From contig JAHBYF010000003.1 of the NCBI GenBank assembly GCA_019636095.1, forward strand, positions 496,001-560,000: a DNA stretch of 64,000 bases, read 5' to 3'. The notes below the pieces were generated by a model. The model worked only from the letters and a program-made list of their open reading frames with translations. It had not been told where the DNA came from and did no database searches. A program made the position numbers and the translations under genes. Shown one piece after another: positions 1 through 9,705 of the stretch (its first letter is position 1; the number at the start of each line of letters is the position of its first letter). This DNA comes from Hyphomonadaceae bacterium. Its GTDB lineage: Bacteria > Pseudomonadota > Alphaproteobacteria > Caulobacterales > Aquidulcibacteraceae.

Positions 1-70
1 TCTAACAATTGGGCAAACGGCCCGTTGAAACGCGCCGCGCCACTCTCCCTCTCTTGCGGCGCCTTCGGGC

Positions 71-109
71 AAAAGCGCGGATCTTGGCCACAAGGTCCGC
101 GCTTTTGTT
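71..109 (+). terminator. Rho-independent terminator, array module 0
   Basis: An 11-base stem (AAAAGCGCGGA with TCCGCGCTTTT) is followed by TTGTTG. It is nearly the same stem as the two terminators downstream and would end a peptide gene lying mostly or wholly left of the window. The TAA at bases 3-5 could be that gene's stop, but this is a guess. Confidence 0.7.
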
Positions 110-176
110 GGACGAGCGATGCAAAAACGAAACGCGGAAAAGTTTCACCACGCCGCATCCAAGCGCCGAGCGCGCG

Positions 177-192
177 GCATCTCATAGTCAAC
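177..192 (+). promoter_or_regulatory. Conserved upstream element, copy 1
   Basis: GCATCTCATAGTCAAC lies 45 bases before the first peptide start and matches bases 435-450 at 15 of 16 positions. Similarity continues loosely into an AAACAC/AAACAA stretch. Outside coding sequence such conservation points to a shared promoter or 5' leader element; which of the two cannot be told from sequence. Confidence 0.5.
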
Positions 193-221
193 GAACCATG
201 AAACACCTGAGGGAAAGTACA

Positions 222-314
222 ATGACCAAGATTGCTTCTATCGCCGCCGCCTTTGTTTTGTTTGCTCCGGTCGCTGTCGCGATTTTTGCGCAAGCTGCCC
301 AGATCGTCGCCTAA
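222..314 (+). CDS. 30-residue hydrophobic peptide, tandem copy 1
   Basis: The 30-codon frame starts at ATG 222 after a GAGGGAAAG ribosome-binding stretch. The peptide has one Lys near the N-terminus, a hydrophobic core containing VLFAPVA, and ends QAAQIVA. It is identical at 19 of 30 positions to the peptide at 486-578, with the same length and no gaps, which argues for a real gene. It could be one membrane-spanning segment, or a signal peptide with a very short exported tail (a VAVA cleavage-like site is present). Function is unknown. Tandem hydrophobic peptides with conserved leaders resemble type I toxins of the Ldr/Ibs kind, but no antisense RNA can be shown here. Confidence 0.75.
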   Translation: MTKIASIAAAFVLFAPVAVAIFAQAAQIVA

Positions 315-343
315 CCCTGCCCCCGCAGCGACGGTCGAAAACG

Positions 344-377
344 AAGGCGCGGAGCCTGGGCTCCGCGCCTTTTGTTT
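344..377 (+). terminator. Rho-independent terminator, array module 1
   Basis: A perfect 13-base stem (AAGGCGCGGAGCC with GGCTCCGCGCCTT) has a two-base centre and is followed by TTGTTT. It sits 30 bases after the first peptide stop, so each peptide appears to be its own transcription unit. Confidence 0.85.
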
Positions 378-434
378 GGGCAAAGCTCAACGCGAAGACA
401 TTCGCGTTAGGCGCATTCGCCGGGACCCCTCAAC

Positions 435-450
435 GCATCTCTTAGTCAAC
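435..450 (+). promoter_or_regulatory. Conserved upstream element, copy 2
   Basis: GCATCTCTTAGTCAAC is the second copy of the element at 177-192, here 51 bases before the second peptide start. It follows the terminator of module 1 and so can only serve the second peptide gene. Confidence 0.5.
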
Positions 451-485
451 ACGGAAACAACCAGTTCGATTTGAAAGCCGCTACC

Positions 486-578
486 ATGAAAAAGTTTGCC
501 TTTGTCCTCGCAGCGGTCGTGCTCTTCGCACCCGTCGCGTATGCGGCGCTCTATCAAGCCGCTCTGATCGTCGCTTAA
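486..578 (+). CDS. 30-residue hydrophobic peptide, tandem copy 2
   Basis: Paralogue of the peptide at 222-314 with the same length, starting MKKFAF, sharing the VLFAPVA core and ending QAALIVA. The two N-terminal lysines followed by a hydrophobic stretch predict insertion in, or export across, the inner membrane. It has its own upstream element (435-450) and terminator (607-647). Divergence is concentrated in hydrophobic-to-hydrophobic changes, as expected if membrane insertion rather than exact sequence is selected. No known family was recognised. Confidence 0.75.
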   Translation: MKKFAFVLAAVVLFAPVAYAALYQAALIVA

Positions 579-606
579 ACCCTCCGAGATCGCGACATCA
601 GTTGGC

Positions 607-647
607 AAGGCGCGGATCGTCCCTCCCACGGTTCGCGCCTTTCTCTT
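607..647 (+). terminator. Rho-independent terminator, array module 2
   Basis: A 14-pair stem with two G-T pairs begins AAGGCGCG and closes CGCGCCTT, with loop CCCTCCC, followed by TCTCTT. It sits just beyond the end of convergent pbpC (stop at 650) and may end transcription from both sides. Confidence 0.75.
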
Positions 648-649
648 GG

Positions 650-2725
650 CTAGCCGCTGTCGCGTATGCGCACGCGCACATGAGCGCTCTGGCCGTCAGC
701 ATCGACCACTGTGACATTGTAAAAGCCTGGTGCGGATGGGCGCCAAATTGCGCGACCGCTGGTTTCTTCGCTCCCGACTCGCTGACCTTCCGCATACCAC
801 GTCAGCGGCCCACGCCCGCCGCGGGCCGACAGCGAGAGCCCCCGCGCGTTGGAGGTGTAGTCGAGCACCAGCACTTCGGCGCCGGATGGCGGAAAAAGGA
901 TCGATAGGCCTTCGCGCTCGCCGCCGTCGAAACGCGCTAACGCAGGAGCGACCGGATCGTGCTGCTCTTGTTCGTGCTCCGGGGGCGGCGGCGTGCCAAG
1001 TAAATCAAACGCTTCGAACAGGATCGGCAACGCCTCGCTGCGTCCAGTGCGGGCTGGACGTGGCGCGCCATCGGGACGGCCGACCCACACGCCGATCGCG
1101 TATCCGTTTGACACCCCCATCGCCCAGGCGTCGCGAAAACCGTATGAGGTGCCCGTCTTGAACGCCACTTGCGGCGCGCCTTGCGCAACGACCGCGGGAA
1201 TGCGGCCAGCGGGATGGGGCGAACTCGCGAGAATTTCCAGCACGCGCTCGGCTGTCTGGGGCCGCACGAAGCGACGGCTGAACCCGAAGTTGGCGACGTC
1301 CTCCGTCACCAACGGGCGCGCCTGGCCTTCATCGCCCAGCGCCGCATAGAGTTGCACCAAGTCCTCAAGGGTCAGACCCACGCCGCCAAGCGCAAGCGCC
1401 AAACCAGGTTCGCTATCGGCCCGACGCGGCATGCGCACCCGCGCGCCTGCGCGCGTGAGCGCAGCTTGGAAACGGCCAGCGCCGATGCGGTCAAGCGTCG
1501 CCACCGCCGGCAGGTTCAACGAATGACGCAGAGCATCTTCAAGCGTCACATCGCCGTGGAAGCGCCGATCGAAGTTCTCCGGCTGATAGCCACCGAACCG
1601 TCGCGGCGCATCGCGCACCAAGGTCTCGGGCGCTGCAATATTTTCATCAAATGCGATCGCGTAGAGAAACGGTTTCAGTGCCGAGCCCGGCGAACGCACT
1701 GCTCGCGTCATATCTATATAACCGCCAGCGCGATGGCCGTACCCGTACTCCGCCCCACCAACGCGGGCGCGAACGGCGCGCCCATCGATCTGCACCGCCA
1801 GAATGGAAACTTGCGCTTCGCGCTCAAGGCCGACCGCCGTTCGCCGCACCAGACCTTCAAGATCACGCTGCAAAGTCGCGTCGAGCGACGAGCGGACCAC
1901 GCCCTCGCCCGGATGCTCGCGCACCAAAGCGTAAGCTGCATGTGGCGCCGAGTACGGAAACGGCGCACGCGTAGGAATTGCGCTCTCTTTGCCCTCCTCA
2001 GCCCGGCGGCGATTGACCAGATGCGCGCTGACGAACATGTCGAGCACGCGATCGCGCGCGGCGCGCGCCGCCTGCGGGTGGCGATCTGGGCGGCGGGCTT
2101 CGGGCGCTTGCGGCAATGCGATCAACAAAGCCATTTCGGAATCGTCGAGCCATTGCGGGTCGCGCTGGAAATAGGCGCGCGAAGCGGCGCGTACGCCCTG
2201 CAAGTTGCCGCCGTAAGGCGTCATCGTCAGATATGCGGCCAGGATTTCGCGTTTGGACATCCGTGCTTCGATCTGGATCGCACGGACAATCTCAATCAGC
2301 TTCGATGCGATCGTCCGCGGACGCGGCTCAAGCAGGCGTGCAAGCTGCATCGTGATCGTCGAGCCGCCCTGGGTAACGCGTCCAGCCCGAATGTAGGAAA
2401 CACTGGCGCGCGCCAGCGCGATCGGATCGAAACCTGGGTGAAACCAGAAGCGCTCATCCTCGATCGCGATCAGCCGACGCTGAAACTCTGGATCGATTTC
2501 ATCGAGCCGTGCTTCGAGCCGCCAAGCGCCATCCGGCGTCGTGAACGCCATCAGCCACTCGCCGTTATGATCGACGACAACCGGCGAAACGTCGCGCACC
2601 CGCTGTAGCGGCGGCGCGAAAAGCTGATCTGCCGCAAACAGCGCCAACAGCGCAACGAACAGCACGCGCGCCCAGCGTTTGCCGTTCGCCGTCAGTGGTA
2701 GCGCGACGCGTGGGCCGCGACGCAT
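650..2725 (-). CDS. pbpC: Penicillin-binding protein 1C
   Basis: Bifunctional class A peptidoglycan synthase (691 aa): transglycosylase and transpeptidase acting at the periplasmic face. An N-terminal membrane anchor (about 21-38) is followed by a GT51 domain with the [12 protein letters not shown] motif (89-100, catalytic Glu 89) and GGSTITMQ (120-127). The transpeptidase domain has SALK (348-351, nucleophile Ser348), SLN (402-404) and KTGT (523-526). The last 80 or so residues match the PBP1C C-terminal beta domain. A strong TAAGGAGGCGAG site precedes ATG 2725, and the TAA in it is the stop of the upstream alpha-2-macroglobulin gene, 9 bases away. That pairing is the usual yfhM-pbpC arrangement. 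Confidence 0.96.
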
Positions 2726-2734
2726 CTCGCCTCC

Positions 2735-5700
2735 TTAGCTGCGCGGCGCGATGACGATCGTGCCAGTGTCGGTCCGCGCCATCACGCCTGGACGATACAT
2801 ATCTTCGACTTGCGCCGCCGGCATCGTGTAGCGGCCTGGCGTGACCGCACGCGCAATGTACGCATACCGGAATTGTCCACGCAGATTGGCCGACACCACG
2901 AAGCGGTCGTCACGCGATTCCTGCACTTGCGTGTAGGTGATCGTGCCGACCCACGAGAACGGTCCGTTGCGCACCGTGCCATCGTAGTCCTGTGACTGCG
3001 CGCCATCGCTGGGATTGAGCAACGTCTCGATTTCCAGGCCGGCCGGCAACAGATCGACCAGCACCGTCGGGAAGTTACGCGCGCCTTCGGGCTGACCTGA
3101 AAGCACCACAACCACACGATCGCCCTGACGGATCGAGCCCAGGTCGGCTTGCGTGCCGTCGAGGTGATAGATCGTCTTATTGATCGTGTAGCCTGCATTC
3201 ATCGACGGCGGCGCTTCAAGCGGCGCGCCTGTAAGCGCCATCGTCCGCCACACTGGCCCCCGCGCCGCGTTGCGGAACACAAGCCCGGTCGCTAGGCGCT
3301 GAGCGTCCGCCATGACGCGCCGGTCAGCCAAAGCCTGACCGTTCAAGGTGACATTCACTGGACCAGCGCGCTCTTGCAGCGTGTGTGCGGCGAGCAGCAA
3401 CTGCACCTGCTCTTGCGTCATCAACGCATCCGCATCCGGCGCGTCGCGTTCGAGCCGCCGGCGCAAGCGATCGACCATCTCGGTCTCGCCCGCATCGGCC
3501 GCCAAGGCGATGACGCCCGCAAGGTCGCGTAGCGGTGTCTGATACCAGTCGCCAGTGTTGCGATAGCCAAGCGCTCGCTCCGCCATGCGGAAGGCGTTGC
3601 GCGCACGCGCGCGATCACCCAGGTGCGCCAACGCGGCGCCGATCTGCGCCCGCGCCAAAGGCGAAGGCTCATTGCGCAAGCGGTTGTCGTGGAAGTAGCG
3701 CACTTGACCGATATCGGCCTCGCCGGCCATCGCCAGCACATAAAGCGCGTACGCCGCGGCTCGAGAGCGCATCAATTCGGTTGTGTCGTTCGAACCTGGC
3801 CAGCGATAGACGTCAAACTCGTAACGCACCGAGCCGAAATCATTCAACCGCGCCACACGCCGAAGTGCGGCGTACGCCTGCTGCATCGGCTGACGCGGCA
3901 CCGCGTAGCCTTCTGCTTGCGCACGACGGAGGAAGTCGGTCGCGTAGGCCCCGAGCCAAGGCGAAGCATTGCCATCACCCGCTCTCCACAGACCAAAAGC
4001 GCCATCCGGCCCTTGGCGATCGAGGAGTTGCGTCGCTGCTTCCTGCACGCGCCGCCGCAAACGCGGATCGGCTTGCCGGCCAGCGTCTGCCGTCAGCGAA
4101 TTATAGTAGAGCAACGGCATCGCCACCGACGTAAGCTGCTCAGTGCAGCCGTAGGGATAACGATAGAGCGCATCCAGCAAGGGCGCTGGATCGATACCTG
4201 CGAGATTCGAGAACGAGATCAACGCTTGCGCGCTCGGCTGGAAGCCAGCCAAGGCATCTGACGGCGCGCGCCACGATGCGTTCGCAACTTGCGGCTCGGT
4301 CCGCGTAATCGTGATCGGCAGGAAAGGTGCGCGCGACTGGATGTCGTAGCTCCGCTCCACCGGCGTGAACCCTTGCGGCCCTTCAAGCCGCAGGTGGATT
4401 TCGCCAACGCCCAACGGGCCGCCTGTGATCGGGATTAGCGCCGATTGCCGGTTGCCGCGCGTAAGGTTGAAGCGGCGTGGCTGCGCAGCGATTTGCGCTG
4501 TCGACGAACCGGTTATCGTCACCGTATAGGCGCCGTTCGGTCCCTCAACGTTATCGACGTTGAGCGCGCCCTGCGCCTCGTCACCCGGCGCGAGAAACCG
4601 CGGCAATATCAGCTCCGCGACAACGGGATCGCGGACGACGATCTGTTCTGCGTCCTGACCGAGCGCGTTCTCACTCCACGCCACCGCCATCAGCCGCAAC
4701 GTGCCGTTAAAGTCGGGGACATCGATCGGGATACGCGCGACGCCGCCGCGCACTTCAACGATATCAGAGAACAGCGACACCGTTCGTGTTGGCACCACTG
4801 TGAGGCCCTCGCCTCCAAGCGAGTCACCACCCTGGCGAGCCGTTGCGGGCGCACCGAGGTTCGGATTAAGCAGGCGGCCGTAATCGTCGCGAATTTCCAC
4901 GCCCAGTGCGCGCCGGCCGAAGAAGTAATCGACCGGATTCGGGCTTTGATATTTGGTGATGTTGAGAATGCCCTCGTCCACCAAAGCGATGGCCACCCGG
5001 ACGTGTTCGCCCGAGGCGGCACCACGAACGCGGACCGGCACCACGACATGTGTGCGTGGCCTGACATTTTGCAGGCCTTCACCCGCTTCCACAGTGAGCG
5101 TACGGCCTCCCATATCGACTGGCACGTACGCCACGCCGATCGCGCGGCGCGGCACAGGCAGATTCACAGGATCGCGCGGCGTCATCACGGTCACGAGCAC
5201 GTAGGCGCCCGAACCCCAATTCGCATTCACCGGCAGATCTATCGTCGTGCCGCTCGAGTCGACGTGCATCGTTCGCGTTTCAATGACGCGATCCGTCGCC
5301 ACCACAATTTGCGCTTCCCCCGCATAGGGCGGGCGAATTTGCACCCGCGCGCGAGCGCCCGGTCGCACCGGGTCGGTCGGCGCGACAACGCTCACCATGT
5401 CGGGCGTCTGATCGTCGTCGGCGGGGCCGCCCCAGCCAACGCCAAAGCGTTGCGCCGCAACGATTTGATCCCCGCGTCGAAGGATTAAGCGATACGAGCC
5501 TGAGCGCAGCCCTTCCTCGGAGATGCGCAACGGCTCGTTCGCGGCGACATCCGCACTGGCGCCATCTACTGGAATGTCGCGCCCCGTCCGGCGCCAACGC
5601 CATTGGCCGCCGTCGAGGTACCAATCATAACTCCAATCTTCGCGCACGATCTGCCATTGCATGCCGCGCACAGCGACGCGCTGTCCGTTGGCATTCAGTG

Positions 5701-7765
5701 CGATCACGTCGTAACCGACGGTCTCGCCCTGTCCGGCGCGACGGTTCTCAAATGTCGGCTTCATGCCGAGATAGACGTCGTTCAAGCGAACCGGAACGGT
5801 GAAGCTTTCGCGCACCACGCGTCCGCCCGGATCGGCGACGCTTGCGAGCATGCGCGCCCGCAGCGGCATTGAGGTTTCCGGTTCTTCCGGCAATCGGAAC
5901 GAAAGCTGAGCGGCGCCTGTGCCGTCCGTCACCGTGCCCGGCAATTGGAAGAAGCGCTCGTCGAAGCTCTCATCAGCGACGCCGAAGCTATAGCCTTCCT
6001 GTTCTGGGAAGGGGTTCGGATCGATCGTCAGGCGGCCTTCCGCCTCCACAGCCAAGCCGGAGCCCGGCGCCCCATAAAGGAAATCCGCTTGCACATTGAT
6101 TGGCCGCGACTGGCCACGGCGAAGCACCTCTTCGCTCGCTTCGATCTGCACCCGCAGGCGCTCCGGCACAAAGTCTTCGACCGACCAGCTGACACTGCCC
6201 GCCACAGCTTCCTGGCCATCAACGATCAGTTGTGCGCTCCACACGCCGCGCGGCGACGAGCGATCCAGATCAATGTTCTTCGCGATTGCGCCGCCATCAA
6301 CGGCCTCCGTCATACGGATGCGCCGCGCTTCGGTGCCATTCGGACGATAGACAACAAGCGTTGACTGCCGGTTCGCGATAGCGCGGCCGACTTGGTCGCG
6401 AATAAGACCAATCAGACGCACCCGTTCGCCCGGCCGATAGATGCCGCGCTCCGTATAGAGATACGCATCAACATCACCGGGCGCACGCCGGCCATCGACG
6501 CCGCGATCCGAAAGATCGAGACCCGCGCGCTGCAAATCGAGCGCGGCGAAGTCGCCCTCGCTGCCATAGGCCATCACGTAACGCGCACGCGACGGCCCAT
6601 CGCCGTTCACCAGCGCATCGTTGAAGTGGACGCGGCCATCGCGATCCGTACGGACCCGCGCCAGCTCTTCGTTATTCGACGCAATGAGAGTGAGCGTAAC
6701 GTTGCTCATTGGCCGCGCCGTGCGCAGCGAGCGGACCACAACATCAAGCCCAGTCGCCCCAGAGAAGCTCTGCAGCGCCATGTCAGTGTAAAGAATCCAC
6801 CGATAGGACGAAGCGGCGGACTCAGTGTCTCCATCACCGCGCTGACCGGCGCTCGGCGACACATCTTTCACTTTCACAATGTAGGCGCCGGGCCGGAATT
6901 CACGCAGCGCGCCACTCAGTGAGAACACGGTTGTGACCGCGCTATTGCGGACGCGTGTGTCGACGTCGATCTGCCCCTTATAGACCGAGACGCCGACGCT
7001 TTCTCCCGCACTGTTGAAGCTCCAATAGCCCCAGCCGCCTTCTTCGTTATTTTCGCCGCGTTCCAATTGATATTGCGACAGAATGCGATCCGGGACGCGC
7101 AGCACTTCAACTTCAATGCGCGATACGTTCACGGTTTCGATGGCGATGCCGTCCGCTTCAGAACGCGGAAGGATGACGCCGTTGCCAGCGAAGCCGACAT
7201 AAGCGGGGCGATCACCAAAGGTGAGCGTGAAGTTCTCATCGTATTCCGTGCGCTCGCCGGTTTGCGACGGCAGGCCCTGGCGGACCGTGACCTGGCGCTC
7301 CGGCTCAAGCGGGAGCCCACCCAGGCACAAGAGATTTCCCGAAACATCGACTTGGAATGGCGCCGCCGGTTCAAGCGCAACGTAGTCGGCAAAATTGACT
7401 GACGGGTCGGTGGAGAGATTTTGCGAGAACTCAAGACATGCGCGCGGCTCGGCGCGGTCCATCTCGGCGCGTAGGCGCACGAACGCCATGCCGTCGACAT
7501 GTGGCAAGCCCGCACGCGCCGCGCTTTGGCTACGCGCGTTTCCAGCACTCCCAACCGAGCCGAGCTGTGCGAACTCGAAGGCAGGCGCGCCGAGCGAGAC
7601 CCGCCCCAACACGGCCCCGCCCCAAAGGCCAACAAGCAACGCGATCGATGTCGCGAGCACCATCGTGCGGTTGGTCACCGCCCAGTCGCGGGCGGGCGCG
7701 ATCCATGACCAGTTCCATTTGCGCGGATCGATGCGCTCCGCGAGCGCTTTCCAATCAAAGGCCAT
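2735..7765 (-). CDS. Bacterial alpha-2-macroglobulin with thioester
   Basis: Very large envelope protein (1676 aa from ATG 7765) of the bacterial alpha-2-macroglobulin family, thought to trap proteases that reach the periplasm. A short cytoplasmic start is followed by one membrane segment (about 35-53), so it is anchored rather than a lipoprotein. Macroglobulin-like beta domains fill the first two thirds, and the thioester motif CTEQ is at about residue 1207 (PYGCTEQ), followed by an alpha-helical thioester domain. An in-frame ATG at 7840 would add 25 residues; 7765 was preferred because GGGAGA lies upstream and the product then starts just before the anchor. Pairing with pbpC suggests defence and repair of the cell wall act together (inference from family). 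Confidence 0.93.
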   Translation of the reverse strand: MAFDWKALAERIDPRKWNWSWIAPARDWAVTNRTMVLATSIALLVGLWGGAVLGRVSLGAPAFEFAQLGSVGSAGNARSQSAARAGLPHVDGMAFVRLRAEMDRAEPRACLEFSQNLSTDPSVNFADYVALEPAAPFQVDVSGNLLCLGGLPLEPERQVTVRQGLPSQTGERTEYDENFTLTFGDRPAYVGFAGNGVILPRSEADGIAIETVNVSRIEVEVLRVPDRILSQYQLERGENNEEGGWGYWSFNSAGESVGVSVYKGQIDVDTRVRNSAVTTVFSLSGALREFRPGAYIVKVKDVSPSAGQRGDGDTESAASSYRWILYTDMALQSFSGATGLDVVVRSLRTARPMSNVTLTLIASNNEELARVRTDRDGRVHFNDALVNGDGPSRARYVMAYGSEGDFAALDLQRAGLDLSDRGVDGRRAPGDVDAYLYTERGIYRPGERVRLIGLIRDQVGRAIANRQSTLVVYRPNGTEARRIRMTEAVDGGAIAKNIDLDRSSPRGVWSAQLIVDGQEAVAGSVSWSVEDFVPERLRVQIEASEEVLRRGQSRPINVQADFLYGAPGSGLAVEAEGRLTIDPNPFPEQEGYSFGVADESFDERFFQLPGTVTDGTGAAQLSFRLPEEPETSMPLRARMLASVADPGGRVVRESFTVPVRLNDVYLGMKPTFENRRAGQGETVGYDVIALNANGQRVAVRGMQWQIVREDWSYDWYLDGGQWRWRRTGRDIPVDGASADVAANEPLRISEEGLRSGSYRLILRRGDQIVAAQRFGVGWGGPADDDQTPDMVSVVAPTDPVRPGARARVQIRPPYAGEAQIVVATDRVIETRTMHVDSSGTTIDLPVNANWGSGAYVLVTVMTPRDPVNLPVPRRAIGVAYVPVDMGGRTLTVEAGEGLQNVRPRTHVVVPVRVRGAASGEHVRVAIALVDEGILNITKYQSPNPVDYFFGRRALGVEIRDDYGRLLNPNLGAPATARQGGDSLGGEGLTVVPTRTVSLFSDIVEVRGGVARIPIDVPDFNGTLRLMAVAWSENALGQDAEQIVVRDPVVAELILPRFLAPGDEAQGALNVDNVEGPNGAYTVTITGSSTAQIAAQPRRFNLTRGNRQSALIPITGGPLGVGEIHLRLEGPQGFTPVERSYDIQSRAPFLPITITRTEPQVANASWRAPSDALAGFQPSAQALISFSNLAGIDPAPLLDALYRYPYGCTEQLTSVAMPLLYYNSLTADAGRQADPRLRRRVQEAATQLLDRQGPDGAFGLWRAGDGNASPWLGAYATDFLRRAQAEGYAVPRQPMQQAYAALRRVARLNDFGSVRYEFDVYRWPGSNDTTELMRSRAAAYALYVLAMAGEADIGQVRYFHDNRLRNEPSPLARAQIGAALAHLGDRARARNAFRMAERALGYRNTGDWYQTPLRDLAGVIALAADAGETEMVDRLRRRLERDAPDADALMTQEQVQLLLAAHTLQERAGPVNVTLNGQALADRRVMADAQRLATGLVFRNAARGPVWRTMALTGAPLEAPPSMNAGYTINKTIYHLDGTQADLGSIRQGDRVVVVLSGQPEGARNFPTVLVDLLPAGLEIETLLNPSDGAQSQDYDGTVRNGPFSWVGTITYTQVQESRDDRFVVSANLRGQFRYAYIARAVTPGRYTMPAAQVEDMYRPGVMARTDTGTIVIAPRS

Positions 7766-7959
7766 GTCGCGCGTCTCCCATCCCGCCCAGGGCGTCGGCA
7801 TCATGCTTGCCCGAGGCTCGCGCAAGCGACAACCCACCATTAAATTCCGGCAAAGATTAGTCTGGCGCTGCTGTTGCAGGCCGTGCAGCGACGTGTTTCA
7901 ACAGCTGTAATCAAAAATGACGCTGGCGGCGCCTTTGCCGTCAAAGCGGGAGGACAACA

Positions 7960-9705
7960 ATGAGCGACGGCGCCAAGCCCGGCTTTCCAGCCATGTCCAT
8001 TGAGCAGGCGCATAAGCTGCTCACAGCGCCGGGCACGCCGCTTGAGGTAGGCGAGGAGGAAGTTCGCGGCATCCGTATGAAAGTATGGAAGAACGCGCCG
8101 CCGACACTGCGCGAAGTCTATGCCGCCGGCGCCGCCTGGGGCGCCCGCGACCATCTTGTATTCGAAGACGAGCGAGCGACGATCGCCGCCTTCCAAGCCG
8201 CCGCCAACAAGTTCGCTCACCAACTCGTCGCTGATGGCGTAAAGCCCGGCGACCGCGTAGCGGTCATCATGCGCAATTTGCCGGAATGGCCGGTGGCGTT
8301 TTGGGGCGCGGTTCTCGCTGGGGCAATCGTCACCCCCTTAAACGCGTGGTGGACCGGTCCCGAACTCGAATACGGCCTGAAAAATTCCGGCACCTCGATC
8401 GCGATCATGGACATCGAACGCTATGAGCGTGTCCGCGAGCACGTCGACAACTGCCCTGACCTTCGCAAGATCTACGTGTCACGCTCGAAGGAAGAGATTG
8501 CGGATCCGCGTGTCGAGCGCCTCGAGAGCATCGTCGGCAAGACAGCCGATTGGGCATCGATTGCCGCCGCGCCGCCGCCGGCAATCCCGACAAAGCCCGA
8601 CGACGACGTTGCGATCTTCTACACGTCAGGAACGACCGGAAACCCGAAAGGCGCGGTGATCTCTCATCGCAACATCATTTCCAACATGCTCAACGGCATG
8701 TCGGCGCAAGCGCGCGCGTTCCTGCGCCGCGGCGAAGCACCGCCCGCGCCCGATCCAAACGGGCCACAGCGTTCGTTCCTGATCTCGGTGCCGTTCTTCC
8801 ACGCGACCGGCTGCTTCGCGGTCATGATTCCGGCGATGCTGACCGGCAACAAGATCGTGATGCAGCGTCGCTGGGACGTGGATCAAGCGCTGCCGCTGAT
8901 GGAAAAAGAACGCATCACGCATTTTGGCGGCGTGCCGACAATTGCGTGGCAGGTGCTCGAGCACCCGAAGATCGATCAATACGATCTCTCCTCCATCGAA
9001 GGCGTTTCTTACGGGGGCGCCCCTGCTGCTCCCGAACTGGTGAACCGCATCAAGGCGCGCTTCCCGAACGCACAACCCGGCCAGGGCTGGGGCATGACCG
9101 AAACGTCCGCAACTGCCGTGTCCAACGGCTCTGAGGACTACATGCGCAAACCCGCCTCAACCGGCGTCCCCTCCGCAACCGGCGAGGCCAAGATCGTCTC
9201 CTTGGAAGGCAAGGAGCTTGGCCCCAACGAAGTCGGCGAGCTTTGGTATAAAGGCCCAATCGTCGTGCGCGGTTATTGGCAGAACGAGAAGGCGACGAAG
9301 GAAACCTTCATCGACGGCTGGATCAAAACCGGCGACCTCGCCAAAATTGACGAAGAAGGTTTCATTTACATCGTCGACCGCGCCAAGGACATGCTGATCC
9401 GCGGCGGCGAAAACATCTACTGCGTTGAAGTCGAGAATGCGCTCTACGATCACCCTGCCGTCATGGACGCCGCCGTTGTCGGCAAACCGCACATGACGCT
9501 CGGCGAGGAGCCGCTCGCCGTCGTGCACCTAAAGCCGGGCGCTTCAGCAACGAGCGAAGAACTCCGCCATCACTGCGCGCAAAAGATCGCAGCCTTCAAA
9601 GTGCCGGTCGAAGTGATCTTTTGGCCCGAGACGTTACCGCGCAACGCCAACGGCAAAATCATGAAGAACGAACTTAAAAAGCAGATCGAAAACCCTCAGT
9701 TTTAG
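7960..9705 (+). CDS. AMP-binding acyl-CoA synthetase
   Basis: Class I adenylate-forming enzyme (581 aa) that activates a carboxylic acid with ATP and transfers it to CoA. Visible motifs are YTSGTTGNPKG (221-231, phosphate-binding loop), GWGMTETSA (ATP-binding), the hinge region DMLIRGGENIY, and NANGK near the C-terminus (Lys566, adenylation lysine). Length and motifs fit medium- or long-chain fatty-acyl or aryl-CoA ligases; the substrate cannot be read. The start is preceded by GGGAGGA at good spacing. The 3' end overlaps the convergent VIT gene by four bases. Confidence 0.93.
   Translation: MSDGAKPGFPAMSIEQAHKLLTAPGTPLEVGEEEVRGIRMKVWKNAPPTLREVYAAGAAWGARDHLVFEDERATIAAFQAAANKFAHQLVADGVKPGDRVAVIMRNLPEWPVAFWGAVLAGAIVTPLNAWWTGPELEYGLKNSGTSIAIMDIERYERVREHVDNCPDLRKIYVSRSKEEIADPRVERLESIVGKTADWASIAAAPPPAIPTKPDDDVAIFYTSGTTGNPKGAVISHRNIISNMLNGMSAQARAFLRRGEAPPAPDPNGPQRSFLISVPFFHATGCFAVMIPAMLTGNKIVMQRRWDVDQALPLMEKERITHFGGVPTIAWQVLEHPKIDQYDLSSIEGVSYGGAPAAPELVNRIKARFPNAQPGQGWGMTETSATAVSNGSEDYMRKPASTGVPSATGEAKIVSLEGKELGPNEVGELWYKGPIVVRGYWQNEKATKETFIDGWIKTGDLAKIDEEGFIYIVDRAKDMLIRGGENIYCVEVENALYDHPAVMDAAVVGKPHMTLGEEPLAVVHLKPGASATSEELRHHCAQKIAAFKVPVEVIFWPETLPRNANGKIMKNELKKQIENPQF

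Noticed and set aside
1169..2608. 479-codon open frame on the plus strand opposite pbpC
   Set aside because: Antisense to a clearly coding gene and without family-like sequence; long antisense frames are expected at this GC content.
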